From Coemansia sp. RSA 922 (taxonomy: Eukaryota > Kickxellomycota > Kickxellomycetes > Kickxellales > Kickxellaceae), in contig JANBQS010000595.1 in NCBI GenBank assembly GCA_027577415.1, positions 1 through 14,921 on the forward strand: 14,921 nt of DNA, read 5' to 3'. Positions 1 to 7,030 of the stretch are shown piece by piece (the stretch's first letter is position 1; each line of letters starts with the position of its first letter). Below the pieces are notes generated by a model. It was not told the origin of the DNA. It saw only the letters and a program-made list of their open reading frames with translations, and searched no databases. The position numbers and the translations under genes were made by a program.

Positions 1-824
1 AAAGCGAAGGTGGGGGCAAGGGTCACTTTGCATATGAAAGGAACTCAGTACTAGAGATCTCTCGTAAGCATTTTTTTGAGTCAGACAGTGGACAAATTTT
101 TTTGTACCCGGAGGTTAGTGTGTGTGCAACGTACCGAAGCATTGTTTTTTGGGGGACAAGTGTTGCGCAAAAAAACGAAAAAGCCGATAAATGGCTTGAA
201 ACGCCGCCCTTTCTCTCTCTTTTGTCTTCTATCGTAACCCTTCTTTTTCATCTACTTTCTATCATATTCTTTTATTTTTTTTTGTACCTATTCCTTTTTT
301 TATCTGGGTAGATGAGAAAAGACTATTCCTTGTGGCAACACTTAACACCCTCTGCGCATATCTTGGGTTTGCTGAACTAAGCCACTTGGCATCTTCATTT
401 CTGGACTGTATATCTTGGCACAGCACAAAAAAAAGTAGGTATTTCATATGGAGACATCCAGATGTCTTGGCTCAAGGAAAATCAACTTACACCCCTCCCT
501 CCCTCAAAACACAAAAACTAGCCAAGCTGTCGAGTAGAAAAAGCAGGATTGTTTCTTGGCACACGATGGTCACCATGTTCACTCCTGGCATGAGTAATGC
601 AAAGCATAGACGATGGCTATATCGTTAATGCCAAGCAACACCCCTCACCCTTGCAGTATAAAAGAGTGCTTGAACGCCCCTTTTGTTCACACCACCCCCA
701 CCCCTTAGCCAATAACATAGACGCTCTTTCTTCCTCTCTCTCTTTTGCACGACACTAATTTTTTCTATTTGTAATCGTTTCCGATTGATATTTGTCAGTA
801 CGCTCTTTCTTTAGCTGTATCGTA
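1..824. other. Upstream intergenic region of the diacylglycerol kinase gene
   Basis: No convincing gene is visible. Open frames here are short, and the longer ones (for example 332-628, +) lack an ATG start and any recognisable domain. The stretch is rich in poly-T and pyrimidine tracts (about 200-300 and 725-770), as is common in fungal promoters. It carries four exact copies of CTTGGCA (385-391, 414-420, 555-561 on +; 629-635 on -) plus one CTTGGCT (466-472). A near-perfect inverted repeat, AGACATC-CA-GATGTCT, sits at 452-467. A TATA box follows at 657-664. I read it as a promoter region; the 3' end of an unseen upstream gene could lie in its first part. Confidence 0.6.
657..664 (+). promoter_or_regulatory. 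TATA box of the diacylglycerol kinase gene
   Basis: TATAAAAG lies 161 nt before the ATG at 825. It is followed by a CT-rich tract at about 725-770, where transcription would be expected to start. The kinase is the nearest gene on that strand. Confidence 0.55.
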
Positions 825-3227
825 ATGGCCCAGACAACAAGACAACAAATACTGACACCGCTGACTATTGGACTGCCCAAAGGAGCAGTTGCGGCAGACA
901 CGACATCGACAGCAAGTTCTCCGCGGCATACGGCAGTAGGGGCCACAAGCTCCAGTAGTAGTGAGTCGGGGCCCATGTCATCGTCGTACGAGGGGATGGC
1001 AGGCGGCAGAACGTCGTCTGGACTCGGCAGGTCTCCATTCGGGCTTCCGCATGGCGACCAGAACGCAGCATCGTTCCTAGCACAATGCTACGAGCAGCTA
1101 ATGAAGGACACAAACAGCATGCACTCTGGGCTAGCGGCCCTGGAGACGGCGATCGATGAGCCAACTATCTATGTATTTATCTTCACAAACCCACGGTCAG
1201 GCAACCAACAAGGACGAGGGTTGATGCGCATGGCATTGCACAACTTCCGGCTCCGCGAGCGACCCAACGTACAAGTACAAATATACGACGTCACTGACGA
1301 GGCTAGCCGCAACGAGGGACTGCATTACTTGCACCAGCTTCAGTTGAGGCAGGGCGATAGGCTATTGCGCACGGCGTTTCCCGAGCTCTTTGTCCAACAG
1401 CAGCAGAGCGGTAGCAGTGCGTGTGGTGTGAGGCCGTCGCCGCCGCCTAGCACGGGGCGGACGGCAGATGGCGGGGGTGCGGCGTGGGAGGAGTGGATCA
1501 GCGATGCGGCCGCGCATTTGGAGTGCGGGCTGTCGCAGCTGGCCGACTCGGAGGTGGTCGAGCGACTCGAGCGGGCGCAAGAGTCGGCGGTCAAGCTGCA
1601 CGTGTGGAGCGCTGGCGGAGACGGCACAGTGTCGGCTACAATCCAGGTGATGATGGACCATGGCATCGATGTCGGGCGGGTGTACTTTTCGTGTATCCCT
1701 TTTGGCACGGGCAATGACTTTGCCGATGCCCTGGGCTGGGGGCGCAGCGTGGCGGGCGATGCGCTGGGCGACGGCATGCACGGGCTCAGCAAGCTGGTGA
1801 CGGAGCGGCTGGACGGATACACGTGCAAGCTGGATATCTATGAGATCACTATTACCACATATGATGGCGGATACGTCAAGCACGTCGAGAAGAACAACCA
1901 GGCCGACCCTGGCGAGCGACGCCACACGCGGCTGATGATTGACTACCTGTCGCTAGGCGTGCAGGGCTTTGTCGGCGCCAGCTTTGAGATGCACCGCCCT
2001 GGTCGCCGCGCCCTGAACATCCTCATGTACACGGTGGCTGCGGCCCACTGGGTGCTGGCGCGCGCCTTTCCGCCCATCACCGAGTCGCTCGAATCCATCG
2101 GCACTGTGCCCGATGCCATGCTGGCTGACCCAGCGATAGCCGACGCTGAGCGAGCACGCTGGCTGGAGCACATGCCCGAGAGCGAGCGCAAGCGTGTGCT
2201 GCTGGCGCACAAGGCGCCGGCGGGGTCGGCGGACGCTGAGCTGCCGGTGATTGGAGGGCGGCCGATCGAGCTGGACATTCAGAACGTGGCGCGGTTCTGG
2301 GGCCGCAACATTGACGTGTGGGGCAGGGCCCGTGGGTCAGGGCCCGAGGGCAGTGGCGAGTGGACGCCGCAGTACGCGGGTGACGGCAAAGTCGAGCTGT
2401 TCACCGTGCAGAGCATGGCCGACTACACGCTGAACCAGCTGCCGCACCGCGAGACGTACCGCGTCGACCGCCAGGCGCAGATGCCAGCGCCAGTCGCCTT
2501 GCACTTCCGCCCGCCGACCGAGTACCCAACACGGAAGCGGCGAGGAAAGCTACTGCCGTGGCGCCGGCCACCGCCGCCAGGCTTGCTGAACGCCATGTGC
2601 GACGGCGAGTTTGTTGAGATCTTCCGCCCGCGTGACGTCATCGTTACGCGCAAAGTCACGCTCAAGGCCGTGGGGCGGTCGCCCGAGGCCAGCCGCATTG
2701 TGCTCGATACGATCAAGAACGACGGTCTGGACGCCGTGCATATGGATCCTACGGCTGCTGCGCGAGGCCGCCTGGCTGACCCGCCAGCTGTTGCTAGTTA
2801 TGTTGCTGCGCCGTTCCAGCGCATCTTCCGCCGTGCGCCGCCACCACCCAACTTGGCGAGAGACAATACGCTGGCTTCTGCTGAGCCTACGCCGCTGGCC
2901 ATGGCTGTGTCCAGTCGGTCGGCGCTGCTGTCGTTCCGCGAGTCTCTGCTGCGAACAGTGCGTCACCGTAGGTCTACGGCTAGTCGCGATGGACCGTCCC
3001 CGCACATGCGCCAGTCGCTCAGCGATATCCGCCCAGAGTCTGTGGCTACTTTGCCTGTCGCCCCGACTGCTGTGCTCACTCACCGCGTGCACTCAAAGTC
3101 AGTGGATCTGGGCCGCATCAACCCCACTATATTGGCTACGGTGACTGCCAACGACCCGATAAAGCTGCCCGCCAGTGCCACGGCTCCTACGCTCATGCCT
3201 GCCAATAATAATAGCGATACTTTGTAA
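825..3227 (+). CDS. Diacylglycerol kinase (animal-type catalytic and accessory domains, no C1 domain)
   Basis: An 800-aa protein predicted to phosphorylate diacylglycerol to phosphatidic acid with ATP at membranes. The ATG at 825 is chosen because the frame upstream of it, back to 792, has only a TTG, and 825 has G at -3 and G at +4. Residues 1-110 are Ser/Thr-rich and probably disordered. The catalytic domain begins near 115, with NPRSGN at 122-127, the nucleotide-binding GGDGT at 264-268, and FGTGNDFADALGWG at 293-306. The accessory domain runs from about 367 to 610 (IDYLSLGVQG, FWGRNIDVWG, DGKVELF, MCDGEF). NPRSG and GGDGT are about 140 residues apart, much further than in the animal enzymes I know; the extra part holds a QQQQ run and a Pro/Gly-rich segment (190-220). 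Residues 640-800 are a basic, Ser/Pro-rich tail. No C1 domains are seen. The gene is uninterrupted and clearly more GC-rich than the rest of the window. A sphingosine or ceramide kinase is less likely because of the accessory domain. Confidence 0.9.
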   Translation: MAQTTRQQILTPLTIGLPKGAVAADTTSTASSPRHTAVGATSSSSSESGPMSSSYEGMAGGRTSSGLGRSPFGLPHGDQNAASFLAQCYEQLMKDTNSMHSGLAALETAIDEPTIYVFIFTNPRSGNQQGRGLMRMALHNFRLRERPNVQVQIYDVTDEASRNEGLHYLHQLQLRQGDRLLRTAFPELFVQQQQSGSSACGVRPSPPPSTGRTADGGGAAWEEWISDAAAHLECGLSQLADSEVVERLERAQESAVKLHVWSAGGDGTVSATIQVMMDHGIDVGRVYFSCIPFGTGNDFADALGWGRSVAGDALGDGMHGLSKLVTERLDGYTCKLDIYEITITTYDGGYVKHVEKNNQADPGERRHTRLMIDYLSLGVQGFVGASFEMHRPGRRALNILMYTVAAAHWVLARAFPPITESLESIGTVPDAMLADPAIADAERARWLEHMPESERKRVLLAHKAPAGSADAELPVIGGRPIELDIQNVARFWGRNIDVWGRARGSGPEGSGEWTPQYAGDGKVELFTVQSMADYTLNQLPHRETYRVDRQAQMPAPVALHFRPPTEYPTRKRRGKLLPWRRPPPPGLLNAMCDGEFVEIFRPRDVIVTRKVTLKAVGRSPEASRIVLDTIKNDGLDAVHMDPTAAARGRLADPPAVASYVAAPFQRIFRRAPPPPNLARDNTLASAEPTPLAMAVSSRSALLSFRESLLRTVRHRRSTASRDGPSPHMRQSLSDIRPESVATLPVAPTAVLTHRVHSKSVDLGRINPTILATVTANDPIKLPASATAPTLMPANNNSDTL

Positions 3228-3248
3228 CATGTTAAACAGAATATTTAT

Positions 3249-3707
3249 TTAATCTTCTATAAGGTCGCCGACACACTGGTACTTTACAGTAAACAGGCCC
3301 ACGTAGGCGTCTAGTGACTCCAGATCCTCGTCTGTCAGGTCCTGGAGACTGTCTATTGGTGCGTCCAGCTCTTCTTCGGTCATACCGTCGTCAAACGATT
3401 GTGTGGCTAGTAGCCTGGAAGCATCCCTACCCGCAAACACGTTGTACGCGCACCCGGTTCCGTAGAATCCGCGGCCCAAAGATACGTCGTATACTTTGCC
3501 CTTTACTGCAATTAGTATAGGTCCGTTATCAGCACCCGTGTATTTTGACAATTCGCGTTTGGTCCACGACTTGTAGCTTATCTGTGGACTGCGCTTTAGA
3601 GCAAAGTTTAAGGCGTCTTTTGTCCATAGAAATTTACTCAATCTGTAGACTCCATAGAGTGTAATAAATGCGAGAACTGCTTTTGTCGGTGTTAAATTGG
3701 TAGTCAT
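3249..3707 (-). CDS. dap1: Membrane-anchored cytochrome b5-like haem-binding protein (Dap1/PGRMC family)
   Basis: A 152-aa protein. Residues 9-28 form one hydrophobic segment, a likely N-terminal membrane anchor. From about 49 the steroid/haem-binding fold follows: RELSKYTGADNGPILIAVKG, then KVYDVSLG, then FYGTGCAYNVFAGRDASR, and near the end a FTVKYQCVGDL segment. FAGRDASR and the preceding Tyr88 line up with the Tyr that ligates haem in PGRMC1 (Tyr113); Tyr82 matches Tyr107. Family members bind haem and support cytochrome P450 sterol demethylase (Erg11/CYP51) in the ER; the same role is inferred here. The start is the only upstream ATG in a short A/T-rich leader with TATA-like sequence on the minus strand (3731-3746). 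The minus-strand AATAAA (3244-3249) overlaps the stop codon. The gene converges on the kinase gene with 21 bp between stop codons. Confidence 0.9.
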   Translation of the reverse strand: MTTNLTPTKAVLAFITLYGVYRLSKFLWTKDALNFALKRSPQISYKSWTKRELSKYTGADNGPILIAVKGKVYDVSLGRGFYGTGCAYNVFAGRDASRLLATQSFDDGMTEEELDAPIDSLQDLTDEDLESLDAYVGLFTVKYQCVGDLIED

Positions 3708-3904
3708 TCGAAAAAATAAAGTATTAAAAAATATATTCTAGATATAAAAAAAGAGAGGACGATATCGCTCTTTTGTGATTAACTGTTTAGTGGGCGCAAT
3801 TTGATTTCATCACTAGGCCGATTCATAAGAATCAAATAGCAAACCATCGATGTAGATAACACCATATTTCCATCAAAGCAAGAGATATCTAAATAAAAAA
3901 ATTG

Positions 3905-4156
3905 CTATTTTTGTGGCCGTCCGTTACACTCTACTTGCTCATGGTAGATGCATTCCATCAGCTCAGAGTCAAATAGCAAGTCGCCGGGGCAGTCTTGTAT
4001 CCAGCCAAATCCATTAGCGCATGTGAAGAACTGAGAGCAGGACCCTGCAAATACATAATTCCCATCGCCGTTTGTCTGACAAAACTTGTTGTTGCCAAAC
4101 GCCGTCTCTACAACCGACAAACTACACCAAACACTGAAGAGTAAAAATAATTGCAT
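3905..4156 (-). CDS. Small secreted chitin-binding protein, single CBM14 (peritrophin-A type) domain
   Basis: An 83-aa protein. The ATG at 4156 is chosen because it begins directly with a signal peptide (about residues 1-20, MQLFLLFSVWCSLSVVETAF); the frame upstream of it, back to 4210, has only a GTG. The mature part has six cysteines at 26, 40, 46, 56, 69 and 77, spaced C-13-C-5-C-9-C-12-C-7-C, with aromatic residues between the central cysteines. This is the peritrophin-A/CBM14 pattern, which binds chitin and is held by three disulphides. There is nothing else in the protein: no catalytic domain, GPI signal or repeat. CBM14 is common in arthropods and rarer in fungi, where Avr4-type effectors shield hyphal chitin. 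Shielding or cell-wall binding is inferred. A five-codon upstream ORF (4168-4185, -) ends 11 nt before the start and could lower translation if it is in the mRNA. Confidence 0.8.
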   Translation of the reverse strand: MQLFLLFSVWCSLSVVETAFGNNKFCQTNGDGNYVFAGSCSQFFTCANGFGWIQDCPGDLLFDSELMECIYHEQVECNGRPQK

Positions 4157-4462
4157 AGTTGGAAGCGTTAATGAGAAAGTTTCATAATTCGTTGGATAGT
4201 TTGGTTGCACTAATTAAATTGGTGGGTGTCTCATATGTCGCATGGCTTGGTAGATAATAACATGCTGCCAAATACACTGTGGGGGAAAATATTATTATTA
4301 TTGTTTTTTTTTTTTTAGATATCTATTGCTTTGAATGATTAGATCTAAGCTGGTATTTAATTGAGTTAATTTGACTAACATCCAAACAAGAGAAGCACTT
4401 TCCCTGCTTCACAGAGAAACAAGCCATATTTACTGGCATGCTTGGATTAATGCCAGCTGACC

Positions 4463-4590
4463 TTTTGTTGCTCTTGGCTTAAAGGCAGTCAAAGAGAGCG
4501 CATTATATTTCAAAGCACTCAAGCACAGCTTTTGGCTGCTCTTAGTTCAAAGGCAATCAAGGAGTGTGCATGATATTTCAAAAATCTCAA
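4463..4590. repeat. Imperfect 68-bp tandem direct repeat, two copies
   Basis: Copy 1 starts at 4463 and copy 2 at 4531. Hand alignment at a 68-nt offset over 4463-4522 gives 47 matches in 60 positions, without gaps. Shared blocks include TGCTCTT, AAAGGCA, TATTTCAAA and CTCAA. A third, short beginning (CTTTTGCC at 4598) follows after 69 nt. The repeat ends about 100 bp before the TATA box of the 127-aa gene, so an activator-site role is possible but is only inferred. Confidence 0.7.
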
Positions 4591-4692
4591 AGCAGCACTT
4601 TTGCCATTTTTTTGGAGATGCTTGAAGAATTTGGCATCCATGGTGGACAGGAATTTCTTTTGGCAAGCTTCGTTGGGGCAACCTGACAGACC

Positions 4693-4700
4693 TATAAAAA
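4693..4700 (+). promoter_or_regulatory. TATA box of the 127-aa gene
   Basis: TATAAAAA lies 127 nt before the ATG at 4827 and is followed by a pyrimidine-rich stretch (about 4705-4740) where transcription would be expected to begin. Confidence 0.55.
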
Positions 4701-4826
4701 GCGACTCTTTCCTGTCTTCCTCAACTCATTTTTATTCTCCATATTCGCACACCTTGATTTATTTGTTTTTAGAATTTTACTTAGATACTATTCACCTGTC
4801 GATTTAACAGCAAACTCATTGTAATT

Positions 4827-5210
4827 ATGAATAGAATTGAAGTTGATGATGGTCGTGATATTTACGACAATATCCATCATCATGGCCATATACTTGGTGC
4901 TATAGTTTTTGGATCTGATGAGACAAAAATTGAACATCTCTACTGGGCTGCTAATGCTGCTAGTAAAGATGGCAAGGATAAGGTGTTTGTAACCATGATT
5001 CATAAGAAGACAGATTTCATCACGAAAAGCCTGGGTCAAAATAGTGCAAAGTGTATCTTTTTTTCCGTCCAGGTCCCAGAAGACCTTCACGCTAAGCTAC
5101 AGGAATTCCCCTCAAATAGTAAGTTGTTTCTGGAAACCTCCGAGGGCTATGACGCAAATGATATAACAGTTGTGGCAAATGAAACTGAGCTCTCTATTAG
5201 TCTGCGTTGA
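4827..5210 (+). CDS. Unrecognised small soluble protein (127 aa)
   Basis: I do not recognise a family. The protein has no signal peptide, no membrane segment and no cysteine pattern (a single Cys near the middle). It opens with an acidic/His-rich segment (DDGRDIYDNIHHHGH), followed by alternating hydrophobic strands (GAIVFGS, KVFVTMIHKK, CIFFSVQVPEDL) and ends with DITVVANETELSISLR. This looks like a small mixed alpha/beta, probably cytosolic, domain. Support for a real gene comes from context: ATG start, TATA box 127 nt upstream, an upstream repeat, and AATAAA downstream at 5322-5327. An antisense frame of 100 codons overlaps it (4788-5090, -) but has no such signals. It may be a lineage-specific gene. 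Confidence 0.6.
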   Translation: MNRIEVDDGRDIYDNIHHHGHILGAIVFGSDETKIEHLYWAANAASKDGKDKVFVTMIHKKTDFITKSLGQNSAKCIFFSVQVPEDLHAKLQEFPSNSKLFLETSEGYDANDITVVANETELSISLR

Positions 5211-5229
5211 ACTAGAGACAAAGAAAGTG

Positions 5230-5327
5230 AGTATTCCTTGTGATGCAGTGAATACTATCAATTGCCCCTTCTATTTGTCATACTTATGAACTAGGGTTTC
5301 ACACTTTTCAGCATCATTAGAAATAAA
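5230..5327 (+). terminator. 3' untranslated region of the 127-aa gene with hairpin and AATAAA
   Basis: Twenty nt after the stop codon, AGTATTC (5230-5236) and GAATACT (5250-5256) form a perfect 7-bp inverted repeat with a 13-nt loop. A canonical AATAAA follows at 5322-5327. The AATAAA is a plausible poly(A) signal; a role for the hairpin is unproven. Confidence 0.4.
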
Positions 5328-5418
5328 TTATGAACACCAGAAAATACAAAAAAAGCAAAGTGCAAGTACATTGTTAGAAGGTACCAAAGTAGGGCTCGTC
5401 ATCTTGAAAATAAGGCTT

Positions 5419-6126
5419 CTAAACAATCTTAAACGGCAGCTCCAACGGCTCTTCTTTCCACACAGCTTGTACGCCCTTGTTCCCATCCACCTTGTCGAAC
5501 CATACCCCAGACAGTACGATGCCAAATTTATAGTTGTTGAAATATGGCGGCTCATCTCCATGCAAAGTACCCCACACAGCCTTTGTACAATTATGAGAGC
5601 CAATATACACCCATCCTTTATCCTGATTCACACCCACTCGTGCAACCATAGCTTTGACATCCACCAACGTGTCCCTATGAAGAGGCTCAATACGGACCAA
5701 GGTGTCTCGTGGGAATTCGCGTTCCTTGTATACACTGCATTTAGTCATTATGTGTTGGGCACACTGATCGCCGTACCGACATGCTTCGACTTGAGCCTGG
5801 GTGTGGAAGGCAATACCAACGTCTACCATACCATTGTGCATACTATAGTCAAAGACGTATTTGCGCATTGAGCAAGGAGTTAGGCTATGTGCGCATAAAT
5901 AAAATTCGCGTAGCCAGCGGTAATCCAATCGACCCAACCACGAGCCCACGCAGTATAGTCGAGTATCCGGATCAAAGCCTTCACTGGTTGGTTTTGAGCC
6001 ATGGAGTTGGTTGATGACTTTGGCTAAACGCAGCATCCCGTACTCATTCATATATGCGTATTGTCTATCACCTCCAGTTGGAACCGACATTACGATGTAC
6101 GTCTGTGGCTCTAGCGAAATCGACAT
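5419..6126 (-). pseudogene. C-terminal half of a tyrosyl-DNA phosphodiesterase (Tdp1)-like protein, catalytically incomplete
   Basis: A 235-aa open frame whose last 90 residues resemble the second catalytic region of Tdp1, the phospholipase D-superfamily enzyme that removes protein adducts from DNA 3' ends. GWVYIGSHNCTKAVWG (171-186) followed by NNYKFGIVL (197-205) matches the family's SANLSKAAWG...YELGVL. Lining up W172 and the preceding 16 residues with the human enzyme as I recall it places Asp156 where the motif 2 His belongs, while Lys158 and Asn179 are kept. The whole N-terminal half, with motif 1 (HxK...N), is absent. Earlier parts (VPTGGD, GMLRLAKVI, CVGSWLG, WLREF) also fit the start of the Tdp1 C-terminal domain. 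A second frame just upstream (6068-6229) overlaps the start. I call it a truncated, probably inactive relic. A shortened pseudoenzyme is the alternative, because the frame has no internal stop. Confidence 0.6.
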
Positions 6127-6229
6127 GGTTTAGTCTTGCAACAAGGTCAACTGGTATACTGATATCCAAAAGCGAGTACGCCAATGTGAGACTAAACTCA
6201 TTTGCAGAAAACACTTGCACGTTGTCCAT
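6068..6229 (-). pseudogene. Out-of-frame 53-codon ORF preceding the Tdp1-like fragment
   Basis: Starts with ATG at 6229 and ends with TGA at 6068, overlapping the Tdp1-like frame by 59 nt in another phase. It reads as a sensible beginning (MDNVQVFSANEFSL, then IPVDLVARLN), loosely like the first strand-helix unit of Tdp1 catalytic domains (a hydrophobic opening, then a VPVTLV-like strand). I infer a broken or deleted original gene: this could be its N-terminal remnant, with the motif 1 region lost. The similarity is weak, and it could instead be a chance ORF. Confidence 0.3.
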
Positions 6230-7030
6230 AGTAATCGCATAGAGTGGGCGTAGAAAAGTACGAGTAGTTTTAAGTGCACAATTTGGACATGTGGTTTAGG
6301 GAACTCAGGCCGTACACGGATGAAATCTTCTGAATCTTATGTTGTTGTGTCTGTATTGGATTGTACGTTGGTAATCAATGTCATTGTCGGAGTAAAGTGG
6401 GCAAGGAGCCAGGGTTCATTAATAACAAATGTCGCCAATACGTTCTCTACATGGTCGACATAATATTATAAAAGAAAACAACCCCCAACAACGCTAAGCA
6501 GTAGTGTGTCTGCCGACTCCACCACTTTTATATGTAATGAATACACCTCCAACTTGCCACCCTCCAGATTTAGAGGATTCAACAAACACAGGTTTGCACT
6601 TGGAAATGCAATCAACAATACACGCAGCAGTCACAGTAACCATGTTCAACTCTCTGTTAACATCACTCCTGTGTACTGCTTTGTTTGCACCTATCTGCCC
6701 AGCCGATCTGAGCGTGGTCTCCATTGTATGTGGAAGCTACTAACTCGAGCACCATACTATAAAGTCCACTTATACCCACCACCCAGGACAGTGAATTCCA
6801 ACATTAAAGTCAAACGGGTTTGCAAATCGCAAGTAACTGACGATACGCAAGAAGAATTGAAGGGTAAAGTTTATTTTGTTTAACACTGGAAGAAAGGCCA
6901 TGCTCTATATGTCGAGAGTGAACACTAAAAGCAATAGCTGGTATAATGTGAATCAAGCCATGTGAACCAAATTATGTTAGCACGCATGTCTATTAGAAAA
7001 ATATCCACCTTCTGGATAAAAAATATTCTG
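6230..7030. other. Intergenic region, no supported gene
   Basis: Lies between the Tdp1-like fragment and the 3' end of the F-box gene. On the plus strand a TATAAAAG (6467-6474) precedes an ATG at 6538 that opens a 68-codon frame to 6743, ending in a hydrophobic, signal-peptide-like run from the ATG at 6642. This frame carries GTATGT (6726-6731) and TACTAAC (6738-6744), the fungal splice-donor and branch-point consensus, but no acceptor gives a sensible second exon. On the minus strand a 76-codon frame (6494-6724) has no recognisable domain. I would not annotate a gene here without RNA evidence. Confidence 0.5.

Larger units (their letters stand above)
4157..4826. other. Intergenic region between CBM14 gene and the 127-aa gene (divergent promoters)
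   Basis: The two flanking genes point away from each other, so both promoters lie here. Visible features are an ATT run and a 13-T tract (about 4289-4316), the imperfect 68-bp tandem repeat at 4463-4590, and a TATA box at 4693-4700 that serves the plus-strand gene. No open frame in it has an ATG and a plausible protein. Confidence 0.6.

Noticed and set aside
332..628. 98-codon plus-strand frame upstream of the kinase gene
   Set aside because: Begins with GTG, has no ATG near its start and no recognisable domain, and covers the CTTGGCA cluster and other promoter-like DNA.
1362..1925. Long antisense open frames (up to 187 codons) within the diacylglycerol kinase gene
   Set aside because: They come from the high GC content and codon structure of the kinase gene. 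They show no domain or promoter.
5371..5871. 166-codon plus-strand frame opposite the Tdp1-like fragment
   Set aside because: It lacks an ATG at its start and mirrors a minus-strand frame that has recognisable Tdp1 motifs.
6280..6300. TTTGGACATG also found in the F-box remnant, possible third F-box fragment
   Set aside because: Only about ten bases match. Flanking bases do not follow the F-box C-terminus.
6494..6724. 76-codon minus-strand ORF
   Set aside because: Has an ATG but no domain or poly(A) signal. It could not be connected to the Tdp1-like frame.
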